Source: SAR86 cluster bacterium
Lineage (GTDB): Bacteria > Pseudomonadota > Gammaproteobacteria > Magnimaribacterales > D2472
NCBI GenBank assembly: GCA_016779505.1
Contig: JADHNM010000006.1
Location: 1 to 26,042 of the forward strand
Reading direction: 5' to 3'
DNA length: 26,042 bases
This document shows, piece after piece, positions 15,408-23,063 of the stretch; position 1 is the stretch's first letter, and each line of letters opens with the position of its first letter. Below the pieces are notes generated by a model. That model ran no database searches and was not told the DNA's origin. It worked only from the letters and a program-made list of their open reading frames with translations. A program made the translations under genes and the position numbers.

Positions 15408-16982
15408 ATGAGTGAATTAGGTTTTTATAGATTTGCAAACTCTCAACCAAATGAAATTGCCATAATTGAACCATCAGAAAAGATTTGGACACGCGGTGAT
15501 TTGCTTGCAAAAACTAATCAATTAACTCATGCACTTAAAGAGTTTGGAGTTAAGAGTGGTGATGTGGTGGCAACAGTTTTACCTAACTCCGTTGAGTACT
15601 ACATAGCCTACTTGGCCTGTGCTCAGTCTGGTTTTTATATGGTCCCTATCAATTGGCATTTAGCTGGACCAGAAATAGCATATATTCTTGAAGATTCTGG
15701 GGCGAAAGCATTCATTGCATCTGGAGAAGTTCCTGCTATGGAGGAAGCCTGCCAAAAGGCCATTGCTGCTATTAACTTTCCAGAAAAAGGATGCATTAGT
15801 ACAACCGAGATGAGCGGCTTTATTCATTTAGATGAGTTTGTGAGCTCACACCCAACCACCAATCCAGAAGAGAGAACTGCGGGTCAGGTAATGAACTACA
15901 CATCTGGCACGACTGGAAAACCAAAAGGTGTGAAGCGCGCACTAATTCCAGGAGATCCAGATGATGTTTTAAGCATGTTTGCAATGATACTTAGCTTTTT
16001 TGAGATTCAGCCGCAAGAAAACAATGTCCATATTGTTGGGTCGCCTTTATATCACACTGCGGTCTTAGTGCACTCTTCAGCAGCACTGCATTATGGTCAC
16101 TCTGTTGTTTTGATGGAAAAATTTGATGCAGAGAGAATGCTTTACCTTATTGATAAATATAAAGTCACAACCAGTCACATGGTTCCAACTCAATTTCATA
16201 GATTGTTACAGCTTCCTGATGAAATCAGAAAAAAATATGATTGCTCATCGACTCGAGCAATGATTCATGCTGCTGCGCCCTGCCCAATTCATACCAAGCA
16301 AGCAATGATTAAATGGTGGGGAAATTCTATATGGGAATATTATGCTGCCACAGAAGGAGGTGGAACAGTTGTTGATGCTGAGTCATGGTCAAAGTTTCCT
16401 GGAACAGTTGGCAAAGCATGGCCAGGAGCAGAAATAAAAATCATCAATGAGGATGGAGCCGAAGCTGAAACAGATAATCAAGGTACAGTTTTTATGAAGC
16501 TTGGCGAAGCAACAAAATTTGAGTACAAGGGTGATCAAGCAAAGACAAAAAAAGAACGATTAGTTATTGATGATCAGGTTTACTTTACTGTGGGTGATAT
16601 AGGGTATTTAAATGATGAAGGGTATTTATTTTTATGTGACAGAAAGATAGATATGATTATTTCAGGTGGTGCAAACATATATCCAGCTGAGATTGAGAGC
16701 GCATTTCTCATGCACCCTGCCGTTGCAGATGTTGCTGTATTTGGAATCCCTAATGAAGAGTGGGGAGAGGAAGTAAAAGCAGTAATAGAGCTTAATCAAA
16801 ATTTTGATTCTTCTGAAAAATTGCTTGCTGAATTAATGCAGTTTGCACAGGAAAATCTTGCAAAGATGAAGTTACCCAGAACCATAGATTTTATTGAAAA
16901 ACTTCCTAGAGATGAGAATGGTAAGTTATATAAAAGAAGGTTAAGGGATCCTTATTGGGAAAATCATTCCACAAACGTCTAA
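15408..16982 (+). CDS. Acyl-CoA synthetase, FadD4/PRK08276-like (AMP-binding ANL family)
   Basis: This ATP-dependent enzyme activates a carboxylic acid to its CoA thioester through an acyl-adenylate. The 524-residue protein has the full ANL set: phosphate loop YTSGTTGKPKG (164-174), an aromatic A5 motif YYAATEGGG, TVGDIGYL with the ribose-binding Asp, the hinge region DRKIDMIISGGANIYPAEIE, and catalytic Lys506 in NGKLYK near the C-terminus. The KLYKRRLRDPYW ending is typical of the FadD4-like acyl-CoA synthetases found in actinobacteria and some marine proteobacteria. The substrate is not readable from sequence. It is the first gene of a + strand unit; its stop overlaps the next gene's ATG by one base. 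Confidence 0.88.
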   Translation: MSELGFYRFANSQPNEIAIIEPSEKIWTRGDLLAKTNQLTHALKEFGVKSGDVVATVLPNSVEYYIAYLACAQSGFYMVPINWHLAGPEIAYILEDSGAKAFIASGEVPAMEEACQKAIAAINFPEKGCISTTEMSGFIHLDEFVSSHPTTNPEERTAGQVMNYTSGTTGKPKGVKRALIPGDPDDVLSMFAMILSFFEIQPQENNVHIVGSPLYHTAVLVHSSAALHYGHSVVLMEKFDAERMLYLIDKYKVTTSHMVPTQFHRLLQLPDEIRKKYDCSSTRAMIHAAAPCPIHTKQAMIKWWGNSIWEYYAATEGGGTVVDAESWSKFPGTVGKAWPGAEIKIINEDGAEAETDNQGTVFMKLGEATKFEYKGDQAKTKKERLVIDDQVYFTVGDIGYLNDEGYLFLCDRKIDMIISGGANIYPAEIESAFLMHPAVADVAVFGIPNEEWGEEVKAVIELNQNFDSSEKLLAELMQFAQENLAKMKLPRTIDFIEKLPRDENGKLYKRRLRDPYWENHSTNV

Positions 16983-18616
16983 TGGAATTTAATGCTGCTG
17001 ACATATTTGAGGGAGTCGTTGATAGGATTCCTAATAGAGAAGCAGTTGTTCTGGGGTCTACCCGTTTAACTTATCAAGAGCTAGATGCTAGAACAAATAA
17101 AGCAGCAAATGCCTTAAAAAAACTTGGGGTAAAAAAAGGCAGTCACATAGGAATTTATGCTTTTAATTGCATAGAGTGGCTGGAGGTCATGCTTGGGGCA
17201 TATAAATTATGTGCTATTCCTATAAATATTAACTATAGATATGTTGAAGAAGAGCTGAAGTATCTAATTGATAACGCTGATATGGAAGCTGTGTTTTATC
17301 ATAAACAGTTTGGTGCAAAGCTTAATAATATTAGAAATGATCTGCCTCTATTAAAAGATTTCATTTGTATAAATGATGGTTCAGATGCTGATGATGTCAT
17401 TGAGGGTAGTTATGATTTTGAAGCTCTTATCTCAAATGAAGATGATTCTAGGTTAAGTGTTGAAAGATCAGGGGATGACAAATACATACTTTATACAGGT
17501 GGCACGACAGGAATGCCGAAAGGTGTGGTATGGCGCATGGAAGATGTCTTGATGACACTTGGCGGAGGCATAGATGCAGTAACGGGAGAAAAATATCCTA
17601 CACCCGAAGCCTTTGCAGATAAATGCTTGCAAGACCAAACAACTGCTCTTGCATTAGCTCCGCTAATGCATGGCGCTGCCCAATGGCAATCGTTTAATGC
17701 TTTCTTTTCAGGATGGAAATTCATTATTAATGATCAAATTTCATTTGATGCGGATTATATTTGGGAAATTATTGCAAAGGAAAAAGTGATGAATCTAACT
17801 ATCACAGGCGATGCAATGGGAAGACCGCTTTGTGACGCACTCCCCTCTGCATTAGAAAAAGGTTTAGACCTATCATCATTATTTGTTCTGGCAAGCACCG
17901 CATCTGTTTTCAGCGCCTCCATCAAAGATACCATCTTGGAATATCTACCTAATCTTTTTCTCATAGATGCTGTGGGATCCTCTGAAACTGGAGCAACGGG
18001 CGTAAATATTCATACCAAAGATGGAAAATTAAAAGACTCTGGTGGAGGTCCAAAATTTACAAAGCCTAACTTTAGTGAAATTGTAAATCTTGAAACATTA
18101 GAAATAATCCAAACCAATGACACAGCGACTATTGGTTATTTGGCAAGAAAGGGGCATGTACCGATTGCATACTATAAAGATGAGGATAAATCTAAAAAAA
18201 CCTTTATTGAGATTAATGGAGAAAGATATTCAATACCCGGAGATATGGCTAAATATGAAGAAGACGGTCAGATGACTCTTCTTGGCAGAGGAAGCGTTTC
18301 AATAAATTCTGGTGGCGAAAAGATATTTCCAGAGGAGGTTGAAATGGCACTGAAGGCTCATCCAAACATATTTGATTGCCTGGTAGTTGGTGTTAAAGAT
18401 GAAAGATGGGGACAAAAAGTTGTTGCTGTAATTCAAAGGAGAGAAAACTCTGACCTCTCACTCAATGAAATAAAAGATATTGCCTCAAAATATATAGCAA
18501 GTTACAAAATGCCAAAAGAAATAGTTTTTTCTGAATTAATAGAAAGAGCTCCATCAGGCAAACCTAATTATCAATGGGCCCAAAAATTTGCTAATTCACA
18601 ACTAAATATAAAATAA
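16982..18616 (+). CDS. Acyl-CoA synthetase resembling FadD19 (steroid side-chain type)
   Basis: A second ANL-family acyl-CoA ligase, 544 residues, clearly distinct from its neighbour. The phosphate loop is YTGGTTGMPKG (171-181), followed by VVWRMED. A5 is DAVGSSETG, the ribose site is IPGDMAKYEEDG, the hinge is LGRGSVSINSGGEKIFPEEVE, and catalytic Lys527 lies in PSGKPNYQWA. The N-terminal NINYRYVEEELKYLIDNADM, the SLFVLASTASVFS stretch and the GRGSVSINSGGEK hinge closely recall mycobacterial FadD19, a steroid-24-oyl-CoA synthetase. That comparison is from memory. I start at the ATG at 16982, forming TAATG with the previous stop and matching the FadD19 N-terminus; the open frame also reaches a TTG at 16955. 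Confidence 0.88.
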   Translation: MEFNAADIFEGVVDRIPNREAVVLGSTRLTYQELDARTNKAANALKKLGVKKGSHIGIYAFNCIEWLEVMLGAYKLCAIPININYRYVEEELKYLIDNADMEAVFYHKQFGAKLNNIRNDLPLLKDFICINDGSDADDVIEGSYDFEALISNEDDSRLSVERSGDDKYILYTGGTTGMPKGVVWRMEDVLMTLGGGIDAVTGEKYPTPEAFADKCLQDQTTALALAPLMHGAAQWQSFNAFFSGWKFIINDQISFDADYIWEIIAKEKVMNLTITGDAMGRPLCDALPSALEKGLDLSSLFVLASTASVFSASIKDTILEYLPNLFLIDAVGSSETGATGVNIHTKDGKLKDSGGGPKFTKPNFSEIVNLETLEIIQTNDTATIGYLARKGHVPIAYYKDEDKSKKTFIEINGERYSIPGDMAKYEEDGQMTLLGRGSVSINSGGEKIFPEEVEMALKAHPNIFDCLVVGVKDERWGQKVVAVIQRRENSDLSLNEIKDIASKYIASYKMPKEIVFSELIERAPSGKPNYQWAQKFANSQLNIK

Positions 18617-18618
18617 CT

Positions 18619-19641
18619 ATGAGAATCGAGACTTATATTCCAGGTTTATCTAAAAATACTATCGAGATAGTTAAGCATGCTGAATCTCTTGGATATGATG
18701 CGCTTGTTTCTGGTGAATTAAATAATGAACCTTTCCTCCCTGTTCTTCTTGGATTAGAGCATTCAAAAAAAATGATTGTAAGAACTGGATTAGCTATAGC
18801 TTTTCCAAGGAGCCCTATGACCGTTGCAAACATGGGTTGGGACTTACAGTCATTTAGTGATGGTCGTTTTCAACTTGGCTTAGGAACCCAGGTTAAAGGT
18901 CATAATGAAAGAAGGTTCAGCGTACCTTGGTCTCCACCTGCACCAAGAATGCGAGAATATATTCTTGCCGTCAAAGCCATTTGGCACACTTGGAAAACAG
19001 GAGAAAAATTGGACTTTCAAGGAGAACACTACACTCATACCCTAATGACTCCAATGTTTACTCCACCACCTATGGATTGTGATGTGCCTCCAATTTATGT
19101 TTCTGGCCTTGGGCCTGGAATGGCAAGAATCGCTGGCGAAGTAGCTGACGGATTATTGCTCCATCCAATGTGCTCTCCAAAATATATCAATGATATTATT
19201 TTGCCTGCAGTAGCTGAAGGAGCAAAAAGAACAAACAGAAATCCAAGGGAATGTGAGCTACTTTGGGGAGGCTTTATTGCCACTGGTGAAACAGAGGAGG
19301 ATCTAAAAATAGCAAAAAGAAATGTTGCTGCAAGGATTAGTTTTTATGCTTCAACTAGGACCTACAGACCGGCACTTGAATTTCATGGATGGGGGGACAT
19401 AAATGAAGCTCTGCATAAATTATCTATTGAAGGAAAATGGGAAGAAATGTTTGCTCTCGTAACTGATGATATGGTTGAGACGCTCGGTTTCTGTGGAACA
19501 GGCGTTGAGGTTGCAAATGCGCTCAAAAATGACCTCAGTCCGATATGCAGTGCAGCGATGTGGAATGAGGTTGAGCATTTAGGTGCAGACCATTCTAAAG
19601 ATGAACATGTTGCTAATTTAATTCAAATTGCCAAGGCTTAA
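18619..19641 (+). CDS. LLM-class (luciferase-like) flavin-dependent oxidoreductase
   Basis: A 340-residue TIM-barrel oxidoreductase of the bacterial-luciferase superfamily, close to the TIGR03617 group. Recognisable stretches are AESLGYDALVSGE near the N-terminus, RTGLAIAFPRSPMTVA, FSDGRFQLGLGTQVKGHNERRF (about 81-102), IWHTWKTGEKLDFQGEHY and YVSGLGPGMARIAGEVADGLL. TIGR03617 members are often annotated F420-dependent, but gammaproteobacteria generally lack F420, so FMN is likelier here. It starts 2 bases after the FadD19-like gene and its stop abuts selO, so it is surely co-transcribed. An oxidative step on the acid activated by the upstream synthetases is a reasonable inference, not shown. 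Confidence 0.85.
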   Translation: MRIETYIPGLSKNTIEIVKHAESLGYDALVSGELNNEPFLPVLLGLEHSKKMIVRTGLAIAFPRSPMTVANMGWDLQSFSDGRFQLGLGTQVKGHNERRFSVPWSPPAPRMREYILAVKAIWHTWKTGEKLDFQGEHYTHTLMTPMFTPPPMDCDVPPIYVSGLGPGMARIAGEVADGLLLHPMCSPKYINDIILPAVAEGAKRTNRNPRECELLWGGFIATGETEEDLKIAKRNVAARISFYASTRTYRPALEFHGWGDINEALHKLSIEGKWEEMFALVTDDMVETLGFCGTGVEVANALKNDLSPICSAAMWNEVEHLGADHSKDEHVANLIQIAKA

Positions 19642-21066
19642 ATGCCCTCATTTCTGACTCATAATTTTTCTGAACTTCCAGAAGAATTTTACACATTCCA
19701 AGATTGGCAAGGGTTTGATAATCCCAAAATAATTATTGAAAACCATGCTATGAAAAAAATGCTCGGCATGGAGGATACAGACCATCAAGAGCTCTTAAAA
19801 ATTTTTAATGGCGTAAAAAAAATAGATTCTTTAAAACCATTATCTATGGTTTACTCAGGGCATCAATTTGGTCAGTATGTAGAACAACTTGGTGATGGAA
19901 GAGGATTGCTTTTTGCACAAATAAACTCTAATGAGGGGTTATTAGATATCCACCTAAAAGGTGCTGGTAAAACTCCTTATTCTCGCTTTGGAGATGGTCG
20001 AGCTGTTCTCAGATCTACAATAAGAGAGTACTTGTGTGGTGAAGCAATGCATGCACTATCTATCCCTACATCAAGAGCCTTGATGATTATTGGCAGTGAT
20101 GAGATGGTAGTAAGAGAAAAAAGTGAGTCTGCTGCAATGCTTGTAAGAACAGCAAAAACTCATATCAGATTTGGAAGCTTTGAATACTTTCACTACAACA
20201 ATAAACCGGAGCATGTTAAAGCTCTGGCAGATTTTTGTATTAATTCTTATCCTCAATATTTCTCTAGAACTACAAATGCATATGAAGATTTTTTTAGAGT
20301 AATCGTCAAGGAAACAGCAAATATGATTGCACACTGGCAAGCCTGTGGCTTTAATCATGGGGTAATGAATACTGATAATATGAGCATTTTAGGAGAGACG
20401 TTTGATTACGGCCCTTATGGTTTTATGGAAGATTACAATCCAAACCATGTATGCAATCATTCTGATCATCAAGGTAGGTATGCATTCAAAAATCAACCTT
20501 ATATTGGTTTATGGAATTGTTCTGCGTTGGGGCATGCCCTATCCTCACTTATCTCTGAAGAGAGTCAAGGTAAAATTCTGCAGACCTATGAAGCAATCTT
20601 TCAAGATACTTTGGCTGAACTTTATCGAAAAAAACTAGGTCTAGAACTAGCAAAGCCTGAAGATGCTACTTTAATTCAAGGTCTATTAGATATTATGGAA
20701 TCTGAAAAACTAGATTACACCAATACTTTTAGAAATCTCACGCAAGCCCTGGCTGAAGAGCATTCTCCAGAACTACACTCAGAAATTTCAAAAAGCTGGG
20801 TTGTCTCTTTTCTGGAAAGACATTCCAAGGAAACCTTATCTAAAGATAAAAGATTGAAGCTAATGAACCAGGTTAATCCAAAGTTCATTTTAAGAAATTA
20901 TATGGCACAAGAAGCAATTGAGGCAGCAGAAGTCAATGATTTTTCTATGCTTGAAACTTTAATGATTGTAATAACCCAGCCTTTTGAAGAGCTAATAGAG
21001 CATGAGAAGTTTGCGAATAAATCTCCGATATGGGCAAAAGATATAGAGATTTCTTGTTCTTCATAA
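19642..21066 (+). CDS. selO: Protein adenylyltransferase SelO (YdiU)
   Basis: A pseudokinase-fold enzyme that transfers AMP from ATP to Ser/Thr/Tyr of target proteins, linked to redox responses. The 474-residue length fits (E. coli YdiU is 478). Signature stretches are YSGHQFGQYVEQLGDGR (71-87), the LKGAGKTPYSRFGDGRAVLR region (105-124), and NHGVMNTDNMS with Asp245/Asn246 followed by Asp255 in ETFDYGPYGF. These correspond to the catalytic and metal residues described for Pseudomonas SelO. The C-terminus keeps the bacterial SCSS ending, with Cys where eukaryotes have selenocysteine. It abuts the LLM gene with no spacer, so it belongs to the acyl-CoA synthetase operon. Confidence 0.96.
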   Translation: MPSFLTHNFSELPEEFYTFQDWQGFDNPKIIIENHAMKKMLGMEDTDHQELLKIFNGVKKIDSLKPLSMVYSGHQFGQYVEQLGDGRGLLFAQINSNEGLLDIHLKGAGKTPYSRFGDGRAVLRSTIREYLCGEAMHALSIPTSRALMIIGSDEMVVREKSESAAMLVRTAKTHIRFGSFEYFHYNNKPEHVKALADFCINSYPQYFSRTTNAYEDFFRVIVKETANMIAHWQACGFNHGVMNTDNMSILGETFDYGPYGFMEDYNPNHVCNHSDHQGRYAFKNQPYIGLWNCSALGHALSSLISEESQGKILQTYEAIFQDTLAELYRKKLGLELAKPEDATLIQGLLDIMESEKLDYTNTFRNLTQALAEEHSPELHSEISKSWVVSFLERHSKETLSKDKRLKLMNQVNPKFILRNYMAQEAIEAAEVNDFSMLETLMIVITQPFEELIEHEKFANKSPIWAKDIEISCSS

Positions 21067-21084
21067 GCGTGCGATAATTCTAAG

Positions 21085-21177
21085 ATGAAAAAATTAAATG
21101 TCTTAAAATTTATTAGCATGCTTTCAATCTTAGTATTAATCTCCAGCTGCAATATTCCTTTGGTACCTTTTATCTAA
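21085..21177 (+). CDS. Putative 30-residue lipoprotein (micro-ORF)
   Basis: A short reading frame 18 bases after selO, on the same strand. It encodes MKKLNVLKFISML, then SILVLISSCNIPLVPFI and a stop. This is a textbook lipoprotein signal: two lysines, a hydrophobic core, and the lipobox ISSC, so the mature peptide would be only about nine residues (CNIPLVPFI) on a diacylglyceryl cysteine. Its architecture recalls tiny lipoproteins such as LptM (YifL), whose mature part starts CGLKGPL, but I see no firm homology. Shine-Dalgarno support is poor (TAAG just before the ATG). It could still be a chance frame, though a precise lipobox makes that less likely. Confidence 0.55.
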   Translation: MKKLNVLKFISMLSILVLISSCNIPLVPFI

Positions 21178-21192
21178 AATAATTTGTTATCT

Positions 21193-22317
21193 CTACTTCA
21201 AAGATCTAAGAGAATTAAAAAAATCTAAATTAATAGATTCGTCTAGGCCCACTATATCTTGATAAGAATAAGCATTGAAATCATGTCTCGGGGAATGTTT
21301 GACTCTAAGATCTTTGAACCCATCAGCAAGAGTATGAGTTGAAATATCCTTAAATGCATTAGAGATAGCAGATAAATCTAACTCACTATTGAACATAGCC
21401 AAGGGAAATCCATAAGAATGCATATCACGAACAATATTTTCTAGCCCATGAGGCCAATTCATTAATTGATTATTGCTTGAACCGCTATCTTTAAGACAAT
21501 TAAAAGCTTTCGCGCATTCTGAAGCAATTACACCCGTACCGTTCATTTTACCTTCAATGCTGTAGCCAGCTATATGAGGTGTTGAGATAAATGCATTTTG
21601 AATAGTAGTTTTGGATGGAGTTGGCTCATCCACCCATACATCTGCAACATAAATTAAGTTATTAGATTCTGTGACTAACTTCTCGCAAACAACCCCTCCT
21701 CTGGATGTATTAATCAAGATTTTATCTTTTAGAAAGCTACTGTGTGATTGATTGAGTAGATCGCTTGTAGGATAAACGCCTTCTGTAGAATATGGAACAT
21801 GAATTGTTATGAGGTCGCATGCCAATACTTTTTCCATAGTAACTAAGTGGCTATGTTTTAACAAAGGGTCGTAAGCGTATACCTCAATGTTAAGAGCCGA
21901 AAGTAATTGATAAAGCCTTTTGCCTATATTGCCATATCCAATTATTCCAATGCTTTGCCGAACACTGAAAAGGCCTTCTTGAATTAGCTCTCCTAAAGCA
22001 GCCATCACATAATGGATAACACTAAATGCATTACAGCCTGGAGCGTGTGACCATGAAATATTTTGAGCATCTAAATATTCAGTATCTAGGTGATTTATTC
22101 CTGCAGTTGCCGAGCCAACAAACTTGATTGACGAATGATCACATAACTTTTTACCTACCTGAATAGTTGATCGAACTAAGAGTGCGTCAACGTTTTTTAG
22201 ATCATTTGAAGTGAGCTCATCATATACAAAATATTCCAGTGAATACTCATCAGCAAAAAACTCAGATAATTTTTGCTGTATATTTGGAATTTGTGAATCT
22301 GAAGCGATCTTAATCAA
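21193..22317 (-). CDS. pdxB: Erythronate-4-phosphate dehydrogenase
   Basis: This NAD-dependent 2-hydroxyacid dehydrogenase carries out the second step of DXP-dependent vitamin B6 synthesis. The 374-residue length matches E. coli PdxB. The sequence shows LLVRSTIQV, the PdxB-typical GSATAGINHLDTEYL and SHAPGCNAFSV stretches, and the nucleotide-binding GIIGYGNIGKRL. The dehydrogenase catalytic triad is in place: Arg in INTSRGGVV, Glu in DVWVDEPTP and His in STPHIAGYS. A C-terminal PdxB-specific dimerisation region follows. It overlaps the acyltransferase upstream by 4 bases (ATGA) and converges with the selO operon, 15 bases away. Confidence 0.95.
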   Translation of the reverse strand: MIKIASDSQIPNIQQKLSEFFADEYSLEYFVYDELTSNDLKNVDALLVRSTIQVGKKLCDHSSIKFVGSATAGINHLDTEYLDAQNISWSHAPGCNAFSVIHYVMAALGELIQEGLFSVRQSIGIIGYGNIGKRLYQLLSALNIEVYAYDPLLKHSHLVTMEKVLACDLITIHVPYSTEGVYPTSDLLNQSHSSFLKDKILINTSRGGVVCEKLVTESNNLIYVADVWVDEPTPSKTTIQNAFISTPHIAGYSIEGKMNGTGVIASECAKAFNCLKDSGSSNNQLMNWPHGLENIVRDMHSYGFPLAMFNSELDLSAISNAFKDISTHTLADGFKDLRVKHSPRHDFNAYSYQDIVGLDESINLDFFNSLRSLK

Positions 22318-23033
22318 TGGATCTTATCTCTCCAGACAATGCTTTTAATCCATCCCCAAAGACTATTATTTCCAAGTGAGTACTGATCAAGCAAATCAAA
22401 GTCATGAGCTAATTTTATAGGATCTTTAAAAAAATCTTTTCTAGTAATAAATTCACCCTCATCTAGATTTCGAATGAATGTCGCAGGATTGCCTGCATAA
22501 ATTGTATTATTTGGCACATCTTTTGTAACAACTGATCGAGCTCCAATAATGCTATTTGCCCCAATCCTGACACCTTTACAAATCATTGCATCTTCACCAA
22601 CCCAAACATTTTCCTCAAGAACAACAGGCTTCGGATCGCCAACAACTTTTGTTCTATCATAAATTCCATGCCAATCAGCATCAGTAATGCATGCACCATG
22701 ACCAAACATGCATGAATCTCCAATTGAGATTTTGTCAGCAGCCATTATCCTAACTCCGGGAGAAATTAAGACATAGCTCCCAATATCAACTTCACCACTC
22801 CATTCTCCAGCATCCCAGCTTGTTATTTGAATGTAATCATCAGGAGCAGAAATAAATGTAGGAAAGTCACCAACAGAAATATTTGAACCAAATAACTTAA
22901 TAAATTGAGGTTTAAAAAATACCGTTCCCTTTCCAAGATGCTTAAACTGCGGTCTCAGAAAGTGATTTACATAACGTGCAGTAAGCTTAGAGATAATTTT
23001 TTTTAACCAATATGGTCGACTATCTTTTCTAAT
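22314..23033 (-). CDS. Left-handed beta-helix acyltransferase (hexapeptide repeat), ATT start or 5' frameshift
   Basis: A LbetaH/hexapeptide-repeat acyltransferase of about 239 residues. Its first in-frame ATG (22745) would give only 143 residues starting in the middle of the repeat domain. The same frame continues upstream with convincing coding sequence: TARYVNHFLRPQF, GKGTVFFKPQFIKLFG, then hexapeptide turns (NISVGDF, VDIGSYVLISPGVRI) running straight into DKISIGDSCMFGHGA. The catalytic-type segment ITDADWHGIYDRT and the C-terminal IGANSIIGARSVVTKDVPNN coil with AGNPA are typical. No ATG, GTG or TTG occurs in frame between 22745 and a TAA near 23113. ATT at 23033 has GGAG 7 bases upstream and is the best start. 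Alternatively the ATG at 23046 with a one-base deletion would restore a normal start. Sugar or lipid acylation is likely; substrate unknown. Confidence 0.75.
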   Translation of the reverse strand: MRKDSRPYWLKKIISKLTARYVNHFLRPQFKHLGKGTVFFKPQFIKLFGSNISVGDFPTFISAPDDYIQITSWDAGEWSGEVDIGSYVLISPGVRIMAADKISIGDSCMFGHGACITDADWHGIYDRTKVVGDPKPVVLEENVWVGEDAMICKGVRIGANSIIGARSVVTKDVPNNTIYAGNPATFIRNLDEGEFITRKDFFKDPIKLAHDFDLLDQYSLGNNSLWGWIKSIVWRDKIH

Positions 23034-23040
23034 TTTATTT

Positions 23041-23044
23041 CTCC
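23041..23044 (-). promoter_or_regulatory. Shine-Dalgarno GGAG supporting an ATT start
   Basis: On the minus strand GGAG (23044..23041) is followed by seven bases (AAATAAA) and ATT. The spacing is ideal for initiation at 23033, whereas the nearby ATG at 23046 overlaps this GGAG and has no upstream Shine-Dalgarno sequence of its own. Confidence 0.5.
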
Positions 23045-23063
23045 ATTTTAGGGTGATTCTTAT

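Noticed and set aside
16955..16981. TTG start giving the FadD19-like enzyme nine extra residues.
   Set aside because: The ATG at 16982 forms a TAATG coupling site and matches the usual N-terminus of the family; the extra residues are only the upstream gene's tail read in another frame.
20071..20358. Cysteine-rich 95-codon frame antisense to selO.
   Set aside because: It is the complement of a conserved selO region and shows no independent coding signal.
22745..22747. ATG at 22745 as the true start of the acyltransferase.
   Set aside because: It begins in the middle of the hexapeptide domain, and 96 codons of clear in-frame coding sequence lie upstream.
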